Assembly (NCBI GenBank): GCA_949752795.1
Contig: OX457057.1
Span: 96,499,513-96,563,512, forward strand
DNA length: 64,000 bases
Reading direction: 5' to 3'
From: Hyperoodon ampullatus
Taxonomy: Eukaryota; Chordata; Mammalia; Artiodactyla; Ziphiidae
In this document: one piece after another, positions 50,746 through 62,070 of the stretch
How the letters are laid out: each line of letters begins with the position of its first letter
Numbering within the stretch: the first letter of the stretch is position 1
The notes under the pieces: generated by a model
Databases searched by the model: none
Told to the model about the DNA's origin: nothing
Seen by the model: only the letters and a program-made list of their open reading frames with translations
Program-made: the position numbers and the translations under genes

Positions 50746-52408
50746 AGGGCTTAAAGAGGGAGACACAGAGAGACCTGGTGAAAATCATTAGGATTAAATA
50801 GTGTTTAAATGTCAAGTAGATTTCAGAATCAGTATCACACACTAAAAACAATATCTCCCAAATTAAAATAAACAATAATAATAATTAAAACTGGAAATCT
50901 ATACCAATATGTTCTATGCTTTTTGAATAGGCCTTATAATTTCAATCTTTACTTTTATAATCTTTTCTTTCTAATTTTTATAAGAATCTTTTTTATTAGT
51001 TCTATATACTGATCATTTGATGAGAAAATTGTACTCCCGGCTAAAAATTGGCCAGATTATCACCAGATCTCAGCTCTGGATCCTCTCTGTGTTTTCTTTT
51101 CAAGCACTGACATTTCTCTGAATCTTGAGGGAAATGAGCTGAAAAGCTTATCCCAATATTAGGCAGTTGAAGGACTATAACAATTTAAGAAGGCCAGTTT
51201 TATTACCTTGATTTTCTTTTTCAGTTCTCAAGCATTTCCCTCTGAAGGCATCAGGCTCTGGGGTGACCAGTGTGCAGTTTTTTAATGATAAGTTAACAAA
51301 CAAGGGGAAATAGACAATTGAGAAGTTAAAAAATGATAGGGAAAAACAACTCAAAGAGTGGTGGGTGAGAGGAAGGAGGAAAAAAAGAGGCAAAGGAGGT
51401 GAAGGCTGGCACTTCTCAGTTCCTGCTATCAGAGGAAGTTGGGAAAACAGGTGAGCAGCTGGTGGACCCTGTGACGGGGGTGGGGTGGTGGTGGTGGTGG
51501 GGCATCATTACATCAGAACCTACCATTTCTCCTCCGCATCCTAATTTCTATTTTCCTCTGATTCAAATTTATGTTTGTTAGAATCTGTGCAATAAAGTGT
51601 TTGCAGTCTTATTTCCCCTGAGAAATTCCCTATGGATGTCACAATTGTACATCGAAAAAATATTTATACTTATGCAGTTGCATAACATTGAAACAAGAAT
51701 TTAGCATAAAAAAAACCCTGTTTACTAGAATTGAAGGATACTTTAGATTAATCCAAAAATACAGATTGATTTGCCTAATAGTAATATTAAATTTTTCCCA
51801 TGATGCTAATTATTCCAGGGATATACCAGAGCAAGCTTGTCTTAATCTGAAACCTAAACTGTATTTCTTTTAAAACATGTCAACCAGAGTGTAATCAAGG
51901 AAAACAACTTCTTGTTTAAAAAAAACAAAGCAAAACAAAAAACAAAGGAGAATAGAGTAAACTCAATTTTGTGAGTAAACAATTCTGTGGTGTATTTTAC
52001 TTGTTTGTTTTATTTTATTTTTACACTTATTTTACCCCTCCTTGTACTTCCAAGCTTGAATTATGGGTACACTTCTCGAAATATTTTAAGCAAATGAAAA
52101 AATATTCATCACACTATTAAAACAAATACCTCAAAATATCTTCTATGGTCACAGTTTTCATATCTGAACATTTAAATATAACTCTGTGTTTGACCAGTAT
52201 GCTTGTTTTTTTTCCAATCATTTCTAATTTGACTTGTAAAACACAGAATTTTTCTATTTTTGAAAAATTGTCTAAAAAAATAAGAACAAGCCTTTCTCTT
52301 CAATGTTACACATAAAGGACCTTCTTTGTCACCTTCTCTCCTGGAACGGTAACAAGCCAACCCTACCTTCCCTCCTCTAAACAAGGCAATGATGGTTCAT
52401 GCAGGAAA
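50746..52408. other. Unassigned AT-rich DNA
   Basis: No gene recognised. A short (GGT)n lies at 51481-51500. Confidence 0.45.
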
Positions 52409-52409
52409 T

Positions 52410-52628
52410 TCAAATCTGGCCGGAGGCAGCCCAGTGATTTTCCAGAAGGAGGCAAAGGGAGAAAGCTGAGAAGCTCCGGGTATCTGCAGTCCGCAGAGCT
52501 GGGAGAAGTCGGCCACCCAGTGGAGGATGGAGGCCATGACGGTTACTTGTAATAGTTTGGTACAGGTCTTTTGGGGCATCAAGAACTGCTTCTACAGAGT
52601 CCTGGGTCATAGCTTCCATTCGAGACAT
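52410..52628 (-). other. Candidate short ORF, unknown
   Basis: A minus-strand ATG-started ORF of 72 codons (starts M-S-R-M-E-A-M-T-Q-D-S-V-E-A-V-L) lies in a GC-richer island in AT-rich DNA. About 80 bases in, the minus strand reads attacaagtaacc, a possible splice donor, after about 27 codons. I do not recognise the peptide. It may be a chance ORF, an exon or a pseudogene piece. Confidence 0.25.
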
Positions 52629-52998
52629 GGTGTACTATCGGGAAAATGCCAACAACAAGCAGCCATATTTAAACCCAAGACACAAAATGTTCTATAAATG
52701 ACAACTATGCAATAGTGCCCTATATAAGAGCATAAAGTAGTGCCACATAAAGTACTGAGTGTTTAACAAATCCTGTCTCATTTCTACAGTGATTACCAAT
52801 GTATTCTGTGTGTCTTTTCCTACTCAATAGCAAAAACAAGGTGGGAAGGATATTTATACCCCATTACTATGATTAAAGTTGTACTTTTTCAGTATCTGCA
52901 GAGAATATTTTTCATCTGTTCAGATCCATGCAATAATGTACCTCAGTTTATGGCTCTCTTTCAAAAGTGACTGACATGTTCAAGCAAAGTTAAGGGAT

Positions 52999-53995
52999 TG
53001 GCAAAAATGGGCAGAAGACCTAAATAGACATTTCTCCAAGGAAGATATACAGATTGCCAACAAACACATGAAAGGATGCTCAACATCACTAATCATTAGA
53101 GAAATGCAAATCAAAACTACAATGAGGTATCACCTCACACCGGTCAGAATGGCCATCATTAAAAAATCTACAAACAATAAATGCTGGAGAGGGTGTGGAG
53201 AAAAGGGAACCCTCTTGCACTGTTGGTGGGAATGTAAATTGATACAGCCACTATGGAGAACTGTATGGAGGTTCCTTAAAAAACTAAAAATAGAGCTACC
53301 ATACAACCCAGCAATCCCACTACTGGCCATATACCCTGAGAAAACCATAATTCAAAAAGGGTCATGTACCACAATGTTCACTGCAGCCCTATTTACAATA
53401 GCCAGGACATGGAAGCAACCTAAGTGTCCATCGACAGATTAATGGATAAAGAAGATGTGGCACATGCATACAATGGAATATTACTCAGGCATAAAAATAA
53501 ACGAAATTGAGTTATTTGTAGTAAGCTGGTTGGTCCTAGAGTCTGTCGTATGGAGTGAAGTAAGTCAGAAAGAGAAAAACAAATACCGTATGCTAACACA
53601 TATATATATGGAATCTAAAAAAAAAAAAAAAAAAAGAAGGTTCTGAAGAACCTAGGGGCAGGACAGGAATAAAGACGCAGACGTAGAGAATGGACTTGAG
53701 GACACGGGGAGTGGGAAGGGTAAACTGGGACGAAGTGAGAGAGTGGCATGGACATATATACACTACCAAATGTAAAACAGATAGCTAGTGGGAAGCAGCC
53801 ACACAGCACAGGGAGATCAGCTCGGTGCTTTGTGACCACCTAGAAGGGTGGGATAGGGAGGGTGGGAGGGAGACGCAAGAGGGAGGAGATATGGGATATA
53901 TGTATATGTATAACTAATTCACTTTGTTATACAGCAGAAACTAACACACCATTGTAAAGCAATTATACTCCAATAAAGATGTAAAAAACAAAAAA
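52999..53995 (+). mobile_element. 5'-truncated L1 with perfect TSD
   Basis: The last ~1 kb of an L1, same lineage as at 4 kb. It includes the ORF2 C-terminus, with an intact C-x3-C-x7-H-x4-C segment near 53188-53250, and a 3' UTR with a short A-rich tail. Flanked by aaagttaagggat at 52986-52998 and 53996-54008. The ORF2 tail is open over 53068-53442 and then stops early. Confidence 0.96.
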
Positions 53996-54008
53996 AAAGT
54001 TAAGGGAT

Positions 54009-54894
54009 CTGGACCTAGAGCCCAGGCCAGGCCACCCACATATATTTGTGCTCTCTTCTTTTGTCACATTATTCCAGTTTGCTTTATGTTTTAAATGATT
54101 GTTTTTCAGGTACACATACAGGCATCTATTTGAAGGCATCAGTTCCACCCCTTCCCACCTCCAGTCCTGGTCCAGGTATCGGTAACTCCCCATACGTCTG
54201 TCAGCTGTTTCTCTGAATAAAATGCTTCTGCTATTTTCAGATCTGTGGGGGGCAGACTGCCTTAGTTTGGGTTCCCTCAGAAGTAGACCATGAGACAAGG
54301 ATTCAAGGGCAGGATGGGGAAGTAAGATGAGGTGGGGAAGGCAGCCAGGAAAGGGTACACCACCAAACCAGCTGCCACTGTGGGCACCTGGAGCCAGACC
54401 CCAGGGCAAAATGGAGCCAGTGGACAACGGAGCCCAGGATCACTGGTTTAGGGCTGCTCCTGTCAGCAAAGTGAGTTCTGGCAGGCAAAACCCTGGAGCA
54501 AAGAAATGCAGAAGCTGGCAACTGGACACAGAGCTGCTGTGTGCTGCCATGGTCAGGACCAGGTGTCTGGGCAGGGCATTGGCTGCACCCACTACAGCCA
54601 TCGTACCTAGATGAGCAAGTCCCTAGCACACACCCTACTTCCCCTTCCCATCCTCCCAATACCACCATTTTTTAATCCTTCTTTGGAAATCCTTGTAACT
54701 TTCAGTATATACTAACAGCTTTCTCTTTTGTTCCAGCCACAATAGGCAGCATCTCATCCTCTAAGATGAAGACTTGCAGACACCACCCCACCGCCCAGCC
54801 TCCCACCTCTCAACTTCTGATTATATTTTCTTTCTCAGTTGCATTGTTCTATAGCTATACTAAGTCCTGGGAGTTCAGCCTATAGTTTAATTTT
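54009..54894. other. Unassigned DNA
   Basis: No gene recognised. Overlapping ORFs on both strands at 54303-54668 are not recognisable. Confidence 0.4.
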
Positions 54895-54907
54895 AAAAGT
54901 GCACTTA

Positions 54908-55111
54908 GGGCTTCCCTGGTGGCGCAGTGGTTGGGAGTCCGCCTGCCGATGCAGGGGACGCGGGTTCGTGCCCCGGTCCGGGAGGATCCCACATGCCGCA
55001 GAGCGGCTGGGCCCGTGAGCCATGGCTGCTGAGCCGGCGCGTCCGGAGCCTGTGCTCCGCAATGGGAGAGGCCGCGGCGGTGAGAGGCCCGCGTACCACA
55101 CACACACACAC
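54908..55111 (+). mobile_element. CHR-2-type SINE directly upstream of the LTO1 retrocopy
   Basis: Full-length SINE ending in (CA)n rather than poly(A). It is flanked by aaaagtgcactta at 54895-54907 and aaaagtgcattta at 55112-55124. The second copy is also the 5' flank of the retrocopy that follows. Its plus strand is open in the LTO1 frame. Confidence 0.95.
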
Positions 55112-55247
55112 AAAAGTGCATTTAGGCGTCCGTGCCCAAGCCTCGCGGGTCTGCAGCCGCAGCGCGAGGTACCGGAGCTCAAGGGGTGGGGTTTGGGGTC
55201 GGGCCGGCTGCCGGCCCGGGAGTCAGGACGTGTTCGACGCCATCGTG

Positions 55248-55625
55248 ATGGCGGATGAGAGATTTCACGGGGAAGGGTATCAGGAAGGCTATGAAGAAGG
55301 AAGTAGTCTGGGTATGATTGAAGGAAGACAGTATGGCACACTACATGGAGCTAAAATCGGATCTGAGATCGGATGCTACCAAGGTTTTGCTTTTGCTCGG
55401 AGATGTCTCCTGCACGGTTTCGCCACGGTGAAAGACAGCAAAAAGATGAAGGTCTTAGAATCGTTGATTGGAATGATTCAGAAATTCCCTTATGCTAACC
55501 CTACTTATGATAAACTTCACGAAGACTTAGACAGAATTAGAGGGAAATTTAAGCAGCTTTGTTCATTACTAAACGTTCAGCCCGACTTTAAAATTAGTGC
55601 AGAAGGTTCCAGACTTTCATGTTGA
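55248..55625 (+). CDS. LTO1: LTO1-like open frame from the internal Met (125 codons)
   Basis: LTO1 works with YAE1 as an adaptor that brings ABCE1 to the cytosolic iron-sulfur targeting complex, needed for ribosome recycling. From the Met of V-M-A-D-E-R-F this frame is open to its stop. It shows the deca-GX3 motif intact: ten glycines spaced every fourth residue, from G-Y-Q-E-G through G-C-Y-Q-G. Then come the family's L-I-G-M-I-Q-K-F-P and Y-D-K-L-H-E-D-L-D segments. The C-terminus is S-R-L-S-C, where I remember human LTO1 ending L-S-F; the terminal aromatic residue is part of the targeting signal. The frame also extends upstream without a stop into the SINE, with in-frame ATGs at 55062 and 54993. 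Expression is unknown. Confidence 0.75.
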   Translation: MADERFHGEGYQEGYEEGSSLGMIEGRQYGTLHGAKIGSEIGCYQGFAFARRCLLHGFATVKDSKKMKVLESLIGMIQKFPYANPTYDKLHEDLDRIRGKFKQLCSLLNVQPDFKISAEGSRLSC

Positions 55626-56109
55626 GGATGACAGATGCACGAAGATGAAAACATCAAGGAACATCAAGATGTTCGTATGTTAAGTGTTTAAAAATGTGAT
55701 TAAAGGCAAAACAATCATGGGGGATTCATTGTTTTGCAGGGAGGGTTCCAGCTTGGCCTGTGAACAGGCTTCCTTCCCCCAAGGTCTGCCGGATCGCCTC
55801 GGTGCCCCCCATGGGGCCCCTCCACACAAGCCCATCCTTTGTTGGGCCCTGTCTGCTCTGCAGTGTGAACATGGCCCTGGCAGAGCCCTCGCAGGGCTGC
55901 TCTTCTCTGGTCCAGGGTCCAGGCTGCTGGCTCACGGGTTCTCATCGCCTGGCAGGCCTGGCTGGATCTAGACTCGGGTTGGCTCTGGATAGGATAAACC
56001 TCCACTTTACCCCCTGGGCTTTGGTCACTGCTCTGAGGGACAGTTTTTTAAAAAATGAGAGCCACAGGGTTGACACGAAGCAGGTTAATGGGAAGGAGTG
56101 ATGGGTTCT

Positions 56110-56310
56110 GTGACACTTATTGACCCTTGAGATGTGCCAGTGCTGTGACCTGCTTCTCATGTTTTATTTAGTCCCTTCAGGAACCCATGAGGTGGGCGTT
56201 ATTCCCCTTATAGATGAGGAAACCGAGGCCCAAGAGACTGCCTGGTCCAAGGGCACTGGGAAGCAGAGCTGGGACTCCAACCCTGTCTCCTGGTGCCCGC
56301 TCTGGAACGC
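56110..56310 (-). repeat. MIR SINE, reverse, inside the retrocopy 3' UTR
   Basis: 'ggaacccatgaggtgggcgt', 'cccttatagatgaggaaacc' and 'agcagagctgggactccaac' give the reverse MIR order. It was part of the parental transcript's 3' UTR. Confidence 0.82.
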
Positions 56311-56827
56311 ACAGTCACACCCACAGGCTTGGGGTTCCTGCTTGCAGGTCCCCGCTATGCCCTGTGGAGTCCTGGGGCGTCGTCCCCTGTGGCCATGGAC
56401 GTGGGCATCTGGCTGAGAGGAGGAGAGGCCAGCCCTGTCCCCAGGGAGCCGAGACGTGCTCTTCCTGTGTCCCCAGGTGGGTGGGGCTCTGCAGCATCAA
56501 AAATGGTCAAGAGGAGGAGACTTTAAGGCCACCTTTCTATGTGCAGAAACTTAGGGGCCTTACTGCAGCCTTCCTTTTAGTGTGAGTTCTTCTGTCTTCT
56601 GCTGGACTTAAAAGGCATCATCTGTACATACCTCACGGCCTCAGATGCGCCTTCGTCACAGACACCAGCAGCGCTTATCTCTGGCTAGTGGGATGGAGGG
56701 GCTTTTGTTGTCATTTTCCTGGGTGGATTTTTGTGCTTCCTAAACTATCTGTTTGGATAATGTATTATTTTTATAATTGGAGAAGAAAATAAACAGCATA
56801 TTTTAAAGCAAAAAAAAAGTGCATTTA

Positions 56828-57719
56828 TGTGACTACACAGTATTTTTCACTGCAGAGCTGGTGTCCACTATAATTACATTTCTTTTGTATTCAGTCTTTT
56901 CCATTTTTCCTGAAGTTTCTGTCTTTTAATGTTCTTGCACTTTTTGCCTTTGTTTCATAATGACATTTTTCCTTAACCTCTTCTACCCATCAGGGATCAG
57001 GTGTTCTGTTGAACCCCTTTTCTCTGTAGAGTTTCTTTCCAGTGCCCTCCATGGTGCTGCTCCAGTCTGGACTCTCTCTGCACCTATTGTCAGCATCAGA
57101 CTTCCTGACACTGCTTTCCCTGGTTGGATCCACTGTTGCCTATATCCCATTCTCCTTTTTTTTCTTGGTATATTTACTCCCTAGTTTTACTTGAATATAT
57201 CCTAAGAAATAATGTGTGGGAAGTAAACTTCCTTTCACTTTGGAAATTTATTATTCTCATCTTCAGCTTAGTAAACAGTTGCATTGCTTTTGACTCTAGA
57301 TTATCACTTTTCTACTTTCTAGGGATACAGCTGCAAAATCTGATGCATTTTGATTCTTATTCCTTTGCAGATGGTCTGTGTTTCCTCCTCCATTTTGGAA
57401 GCTTTTCAGATCTTTTCTCTTTACCCTTGGTGTTCTGAACTTTGCAGTGGTGGTCTAGATGTGTGTGCTGCCAGAGGTGCTTCCAAAGGCAGAGGCACAG
57501 GGAGAAATACCCTGGCTTCCCTCTTCCTCTGCCCTCCAGTCTCTTGCCAGTGCCTGTACTGGCCAGCTCCCCCTGGGAGCAGCAGACCCGAGAGCCTGGG
57601 AAACATTACCTGGAGGAGTCACACCTAGGAATACAGAGCAGGGCAGGGGAAGGGCAAGGGATAAATCTGAAGGCAGACAAGCCCGGGACCAGGGCAATTA
57701 AGATGACAAAATGTCATAT
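56828..57719. other. Unassigned DNA
   Basis: No recognised gene or repeat. Several overlapping ORFs at 57440-57800 are shadows of a GC-richer stretch. Confidence 0.4.
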
Positions 57720-58060
57720 AGAATACAATCTCACTTTGCTTTTTATGGTTTTAAAGGTTATAAAAGTAAAACATACTAGTTGTACAAATTCAAACAATAT
57801 GTAGGTCTCCATTAAAAGGTGAAAGTCCTCATGCACAGCCCACCCATGATACTCCCTGCCCCAGAGAATAACACTGTGGGTTTCCGTAGAGATCCTATCT
57901 GTGCATTTACAAGCTTTATAGACACAGGCACATGTGATATGTACATAACACATTCTCACTGTTTCTTTTACATCCCCTTTGCTCAATTCTGTCAGGCTGA
58001 TTAAGTTCTCATGTTTCCTTTGTCTTCTTTAAGTAGATTAGAAATTATACAGCTATTTTA
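57720..58060 (+). repeat. Possible old LINE 3' fragment
   Basis: 'gttataaaagtaaaacatac', 'caaacaatatgtaggtctcc' and 'cagagaataacactgtgggt' resemble an old LINE 3' UTR found often in mammals. Family uncertain. Confidence 0.4.
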
Positions 58061-58479
58061 CAGTTTTGACTCAAATAGTTCAATGAAATATTCTATATAA
58101 AAATATATATGTATATATAAAATATGATGTGTCTCCATTACTCAGCCTAAGATGTAACAGTATTGCTGAAGTATCCAGAAAGCCCCCTAAATTATAACCC
58201 CCTCCCACCCAACAACAACCACTAATCTGAATGTTGCTTTTCTTAAAACTATATTTTAAACTATATGTTTTTTTTTAAATACTATACTGGTAACTAATTG
58301 TGGTGGGTTTTTTAAACTTATATGAAAGGTGACATATCATAAGTACTCTTATACAACTTGCAATTTTTACTCAATATTATGGCTTTTTGTTAGATTCACA
58401 CGTATTGCTATGAAACTACAAAATATTATCAAGAAAAAATGTTTTTAATTCATAAATAGAGAGAGATAACTTCTCTTCT

Positions 58480-59930
58480 GACATCTTAAGAAAGATGTCA
58501 TTTCTCCCCAAATTAATCTATAGATTCAATATAATCCCAATCAAATTTCCAGCAGGCTTCACTGTAGACATTGACAAGCTGATTCCAAAATTCATATGGA
58601 AATGCAAAGGATCTAGAATAGCCAAAACAACTTTGAAAAAGAAGAACAAGTTTGGATAATTTACAGTACTTGATTTCAAGACTTATGAAGCCACGGTAAT
58701 GAAGACAGTGTGGCATTAAAATACACAAATAGATCAACAGAACAGAATAGGGTCCAACAATTGACCCACATATATATGGACAACTGATTTTCAACAAAGG
58801 TACCAAGGTGGTTCAGTAGAGAAAGAATAGTCCTTTCAACAAATAGTACCAGAACAATTGAATATTCATATGCAAAAGCTAGAACTTCAATCCATACCTT
58901 GCACCATACACAAAAATTAATTCCAAACAGATGATGGACCTAAATTCAAGGCCTTTAAACTACAAAATTTCTAGAAGAAAACACAGGAGAAAATGTTCTT
59001 AAAATTTTAAGAAAATCTTAAAAGCTAAGAAATTTTTCTTAGATATAATACTATGATTCAAAAAGAACAAATTGATAAATTGGACTACATCAAAATTAAA
59101 ACGTGCTCTTCAAAGACATAGCTAAGAGAGTGGAGAGACAATCACCAGATTGGGATATACCTGAAAAAGGACTTTCATACACAATATACAGAGAGAACTC
59201 TCACTACTCCAAAATAACGCAAACAACCCCCCAGAATGGTCAAAATATCTGAAGAGACACTTAACCATGATGAAACTTATAATTTGATAAGCTTTGACAT
59301 ATGTACACACTCATAAACACAGTTTTTACCAAAACTGGTGGCAAAAAAAGCACATATCTTGAGGGAAATGTACATTAAAACCACAATAAGATACGATAAC
59401 TCCTATTAGAGTGGCTAAAATTGAGAAATATCCACAAAGGCAAGGATGTGGAACAAGTGGGACAATCATGCCACTCCTAGGTATTTACCCAAGAGAAAAT
59501 AAAAACATATGCCCGTATACAGCTTGTACATAAATGTTCATAGTGGCTTATCTGTAATAGCCAAAAACTGGAAACAATGCTAATGTTCATCAATAGGTCA
59601 GTGTCCATAAGCAAATAGTAGAATATCCCTATAATGGAACACTACTCAGCAATAAAAAGGAATGGACTATTGACACATAAAACAACACAAAGGAACCAGT
59701 ATGCAGAGTCAAAGAAGCCAGACATTTATATGAAATTCTATAAAATGCAAGCTAGTCTATAGTGATAACAAGTGATTTCCTGTGCAACAGGAAACTTTTA
59801 GGGGTGATGGTATGTTCATCATTTTGATTGTGTTTATGGGTAAATAGATACATCAACACATCAAATTATACACTTTAAATATGAGTAGTTTATCGAATGT
59901 CAATTATACATCAAGAAGGCTATGCAAAAA
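58480..59930 (+). repeat. Old L1 (L1ME/L1MB-type) ORF2 end and 3' region
   Basis: 'aaattaatctatagattcaa', 'aaattcatatggaaatgcaa', 'catatatatggacaactgat', 'taatggaacactactcagca' and a 3' end 'caaattatacactttaaata' give the L1 order over 1.4 kb. The frame is broken at many places. Confidence 0.85.
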
Positions 59931-59940
59931 ATATGACTTT

Positions 59941-59984
59941 CACCATTGTAAAGCAATTATACTCCAATAAAGATGTAAAAAAAA
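59941..59984 (+). mobile_element. Very short L1 3'-end insertion
   Basis: Only caccattgtaaagcaattat and the following 'actccaataaagatg' plus an A-run, about 45 bp of the L1 3' end. Flanked by atatgacttt at 59931-59940 and 59985-59994. Confidence 0.88.
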
Positions 59985-59995
59985 TATATGACTTT

Positions 59996-60608
59996 TGAAG
60001 ACTCAACTTATGTCTAAGAAGATCTGCTTGAGAAGTTACAATGTCTCCTTACTAAAAATTAGTTTACTTTTGTTCTTCCAAACAAGTTTATTAAATTTGT
60101 AACTTCCTCCTTAATCTGTATTACTTTGTACATATTATATATGCAATTGGTATGAGGTACATACTTATTGGCTCACTTTGGAAATCCTGGAGGTTCCATA
60201 AAAATACCTGGCTTTGCTCTAAGAAATATGCACTGCAATAGATGACTCCTCCCACAGCAGGGAAAAGCCTGGACAGTTCATTCTAACACTAAATTGGCAA
60301 TTATGTATATGTGTCCACTTAATTTACCCAGCCAAAGCTGTCAGTATCCTCGTGAGGGCCGCAATCAACAAGGATACAGAGACCATCCCCCACCCCCGTT
60401 AAAGTCACCATTCTATTGCCTGGCAAAAAATGATGCCCCTCAGAAAGAGCATATACCATTTGGATTACACTTTATGAGAGTCAAGAGTATAAACTTTGGA
60501 CCCAACAGGCTGAAGTAAACTTGGTCTTACCTCACTTTGTAGATCATCTTAATTTGAATCATCTGAAACTGAACAATCATATCTGGCCCTAAGTGAAAAG
60601 CTAATGCA
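59996..60608. other. Unassigned AT-rich DNA
   Basis: No gene or repeat recognised. Confidence 0.45.
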
Positions 60609-60623
60609 AGATAGGCCATAGTG

Positions 60624-60840
60624 GGCTTCCCTGGTGGCACAGTGGTTGAGAGTCTCCCTGCCGATGCAGGGGACACGGGTTCGTGCCCTGGTCCAGGAAG
60701 AACCCACATACCGTGGAGCGGCTGGGCCTGTGAGCCATGGCCGCTGAGCCTGCGCGTCTGGAGCCTGTGCTCTGCAACAGGAGAGGCCACAACAGTGAGA
60801 GGCCCGCATACCGCAAAAAAAAAAAAAAAAAAAAAAAAAA
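60624..60840 (+). mobile_element. CHR-2-type SINE with TSD
   Basis: Full-length SINE with a 26-base A-tail, flanked by agataggccatagtg at 60609-60623 and 60841-60855. Confidence 0.97.
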
Positions 60841-60855
60841 AGATAGGCCATAGTG

Positions 60856-61513
60856 TTAAAATTTAAAAATTAAATCAATAACTAGGCACTAACAGTTTAT
60901 ACTTTGGGAATGGTGGTCTTTGGGCTGCTGTGGGTAAAGCTCCCATGACCAGTACCCTCGAAGCCTTGCTCTGTGGGCCGGAGGTGTCACTACTTTACTG
61001 GTCCTGTGCTATCACCACCACAGGTAAAAACCAGCCTTCCCATTTCACTTTGCTTTGATTGGATGATGGAACAAATACAAGGATCTACTTAAAGAGTTTT
61101 GTAACTCCTCTGTTCCCAGTCAGTAAGACAAAGGGTAAATTATGGCAAGAAATCCTTGGAAAATACTGTTCCTTTGGGCTGAGGCTCCTAGCCATTTGCT
61201 ATATGACTATCCAACCACCTGGGAAAGGAAGAGCTTGATTGTACGAGTGTTCCCAAAGGCTGTGCTGTTTGTTTTTAAAGAGAGAATTTATACAAGCTCA
61301 ACAAGGGAAGGCATGAAGTGGGCTGCAAAACTCATCAGTCAATTCCCCCTCTCTCTCTCAGAAATTAGGCATGCTTGATACTTGGAAAGTCTATATTAGT
61401 GACTAGAGAACCATATTTATGGCCCGTGGTGCCCCAAATTGGCAAATCTATAGTTGAACAACATCATGAGCAATTATCATGGTGATAAATAAGGCTGTCG
61501 GTTCATTTCTCAC
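60856..61513. other. Unassigned DNA
   Basis: No gene recognised. A plus-strand ORF at 61142-61378 has no recognisable sequence. Confidence 0.4.
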
Positions 61514-61607
61514 CTTGAGGGCATGTCCACAGCGCTGTACTGAACCTTCTTCTCCAGGTCCTTCTTCCTGCCCCTCCTGACCAAGGGGAACTCCACTGCC
61601 GGGAATT
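61514..61607 (-). other. Candidate exon (unproven)
   Basis: On the minus strand this 94-bp segment is preceded by a strong acceptor (tctctccccttttcag) and followed by a gtgaga donor. All three frames are open, so the sequence alone cannot fix the frame. In the frame that joins the candidate at 62584-62629 it encodes F-P-A-V-E-F-P-L-V-R-R-G-R-K-K-D-L and more. I do not recognise the protein. Confidence 0.3.
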
Positions 61608-62057
61608 CTGAAAAGGGGAGAGAAATACCTCACCAGGAGTCACCATCTGCTTATAAGTTAATAGTACCATAAAAACATAGAAAGAACTTTGCTGAATAAC
61701 ATCATCTTGGCCAATGTATGGCTCTTGATGTTCTCAATCTTTGTGCTCATTGCCTTATAAGAAAAATAAGTGAATTATTAAGGCTTGGCAAAGAGAGGAG
61801 CATCTCTCTTAATCTGGTCAGAATTCCCTAAAACAATAGCCATATACTAGTTAAAGAAAACAAACATATGAAATAGCAAAATTTTCAAACTATAGCAAAA
61901 TTCTTCAGTTGTTTACTGACTTTTTCCTCTGCTTGATATAGTTTTATTACCTTATGAAAGATTTTCTCGTTTTTCTCCAGAAGGGACATCTTTATGAAGA
62001 GTAAAGAGGGAAGGGAACAAAATCTGAGGAGGAACAAATCACAAACGGATGGACTTT
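61608..62057. other. Unassigned DNA
   Basis: No recognised feature. Confidence 0.4.
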
Positions 62058-62070
62058 AAAACTTCTCCTC

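Larger units (their letters stand above)
55125..56814 (+). pseudogene. LTO1: Processed retrocopy of LTO1 (ORAOV1)
   Basis: A reverse-transcribed, intronless copy of the LTO1 mRNA. It has a CpG-rich 5' UTR (55125-55211), an uninterrupted coding region to the TGA at 55623-55625, a 1.2-kb 3' UTR with a reverse MIR (56110-56310), an AATAAA at 56788-56793 and a short poly(A) at 56810. TSDs are aaaagtgcattta at 55112-55124 and 56815-56827. The parent gene has several exons, so the continuous frame marks retroposition. The parental start codon, expected at about 55212, reads CGG, so the native start is lost. It is labelled a pseudogene for that reason, although nothing else in the frame is broken. 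Confidence 0.93.

Noticed and set aside
54927..54992. Start of the SINE-LTO1 frame at 54927
   Set aside because: The codon there is GTG, not ATG, so it is not a convincing initiator; the first in-frame ATG is at 54993.
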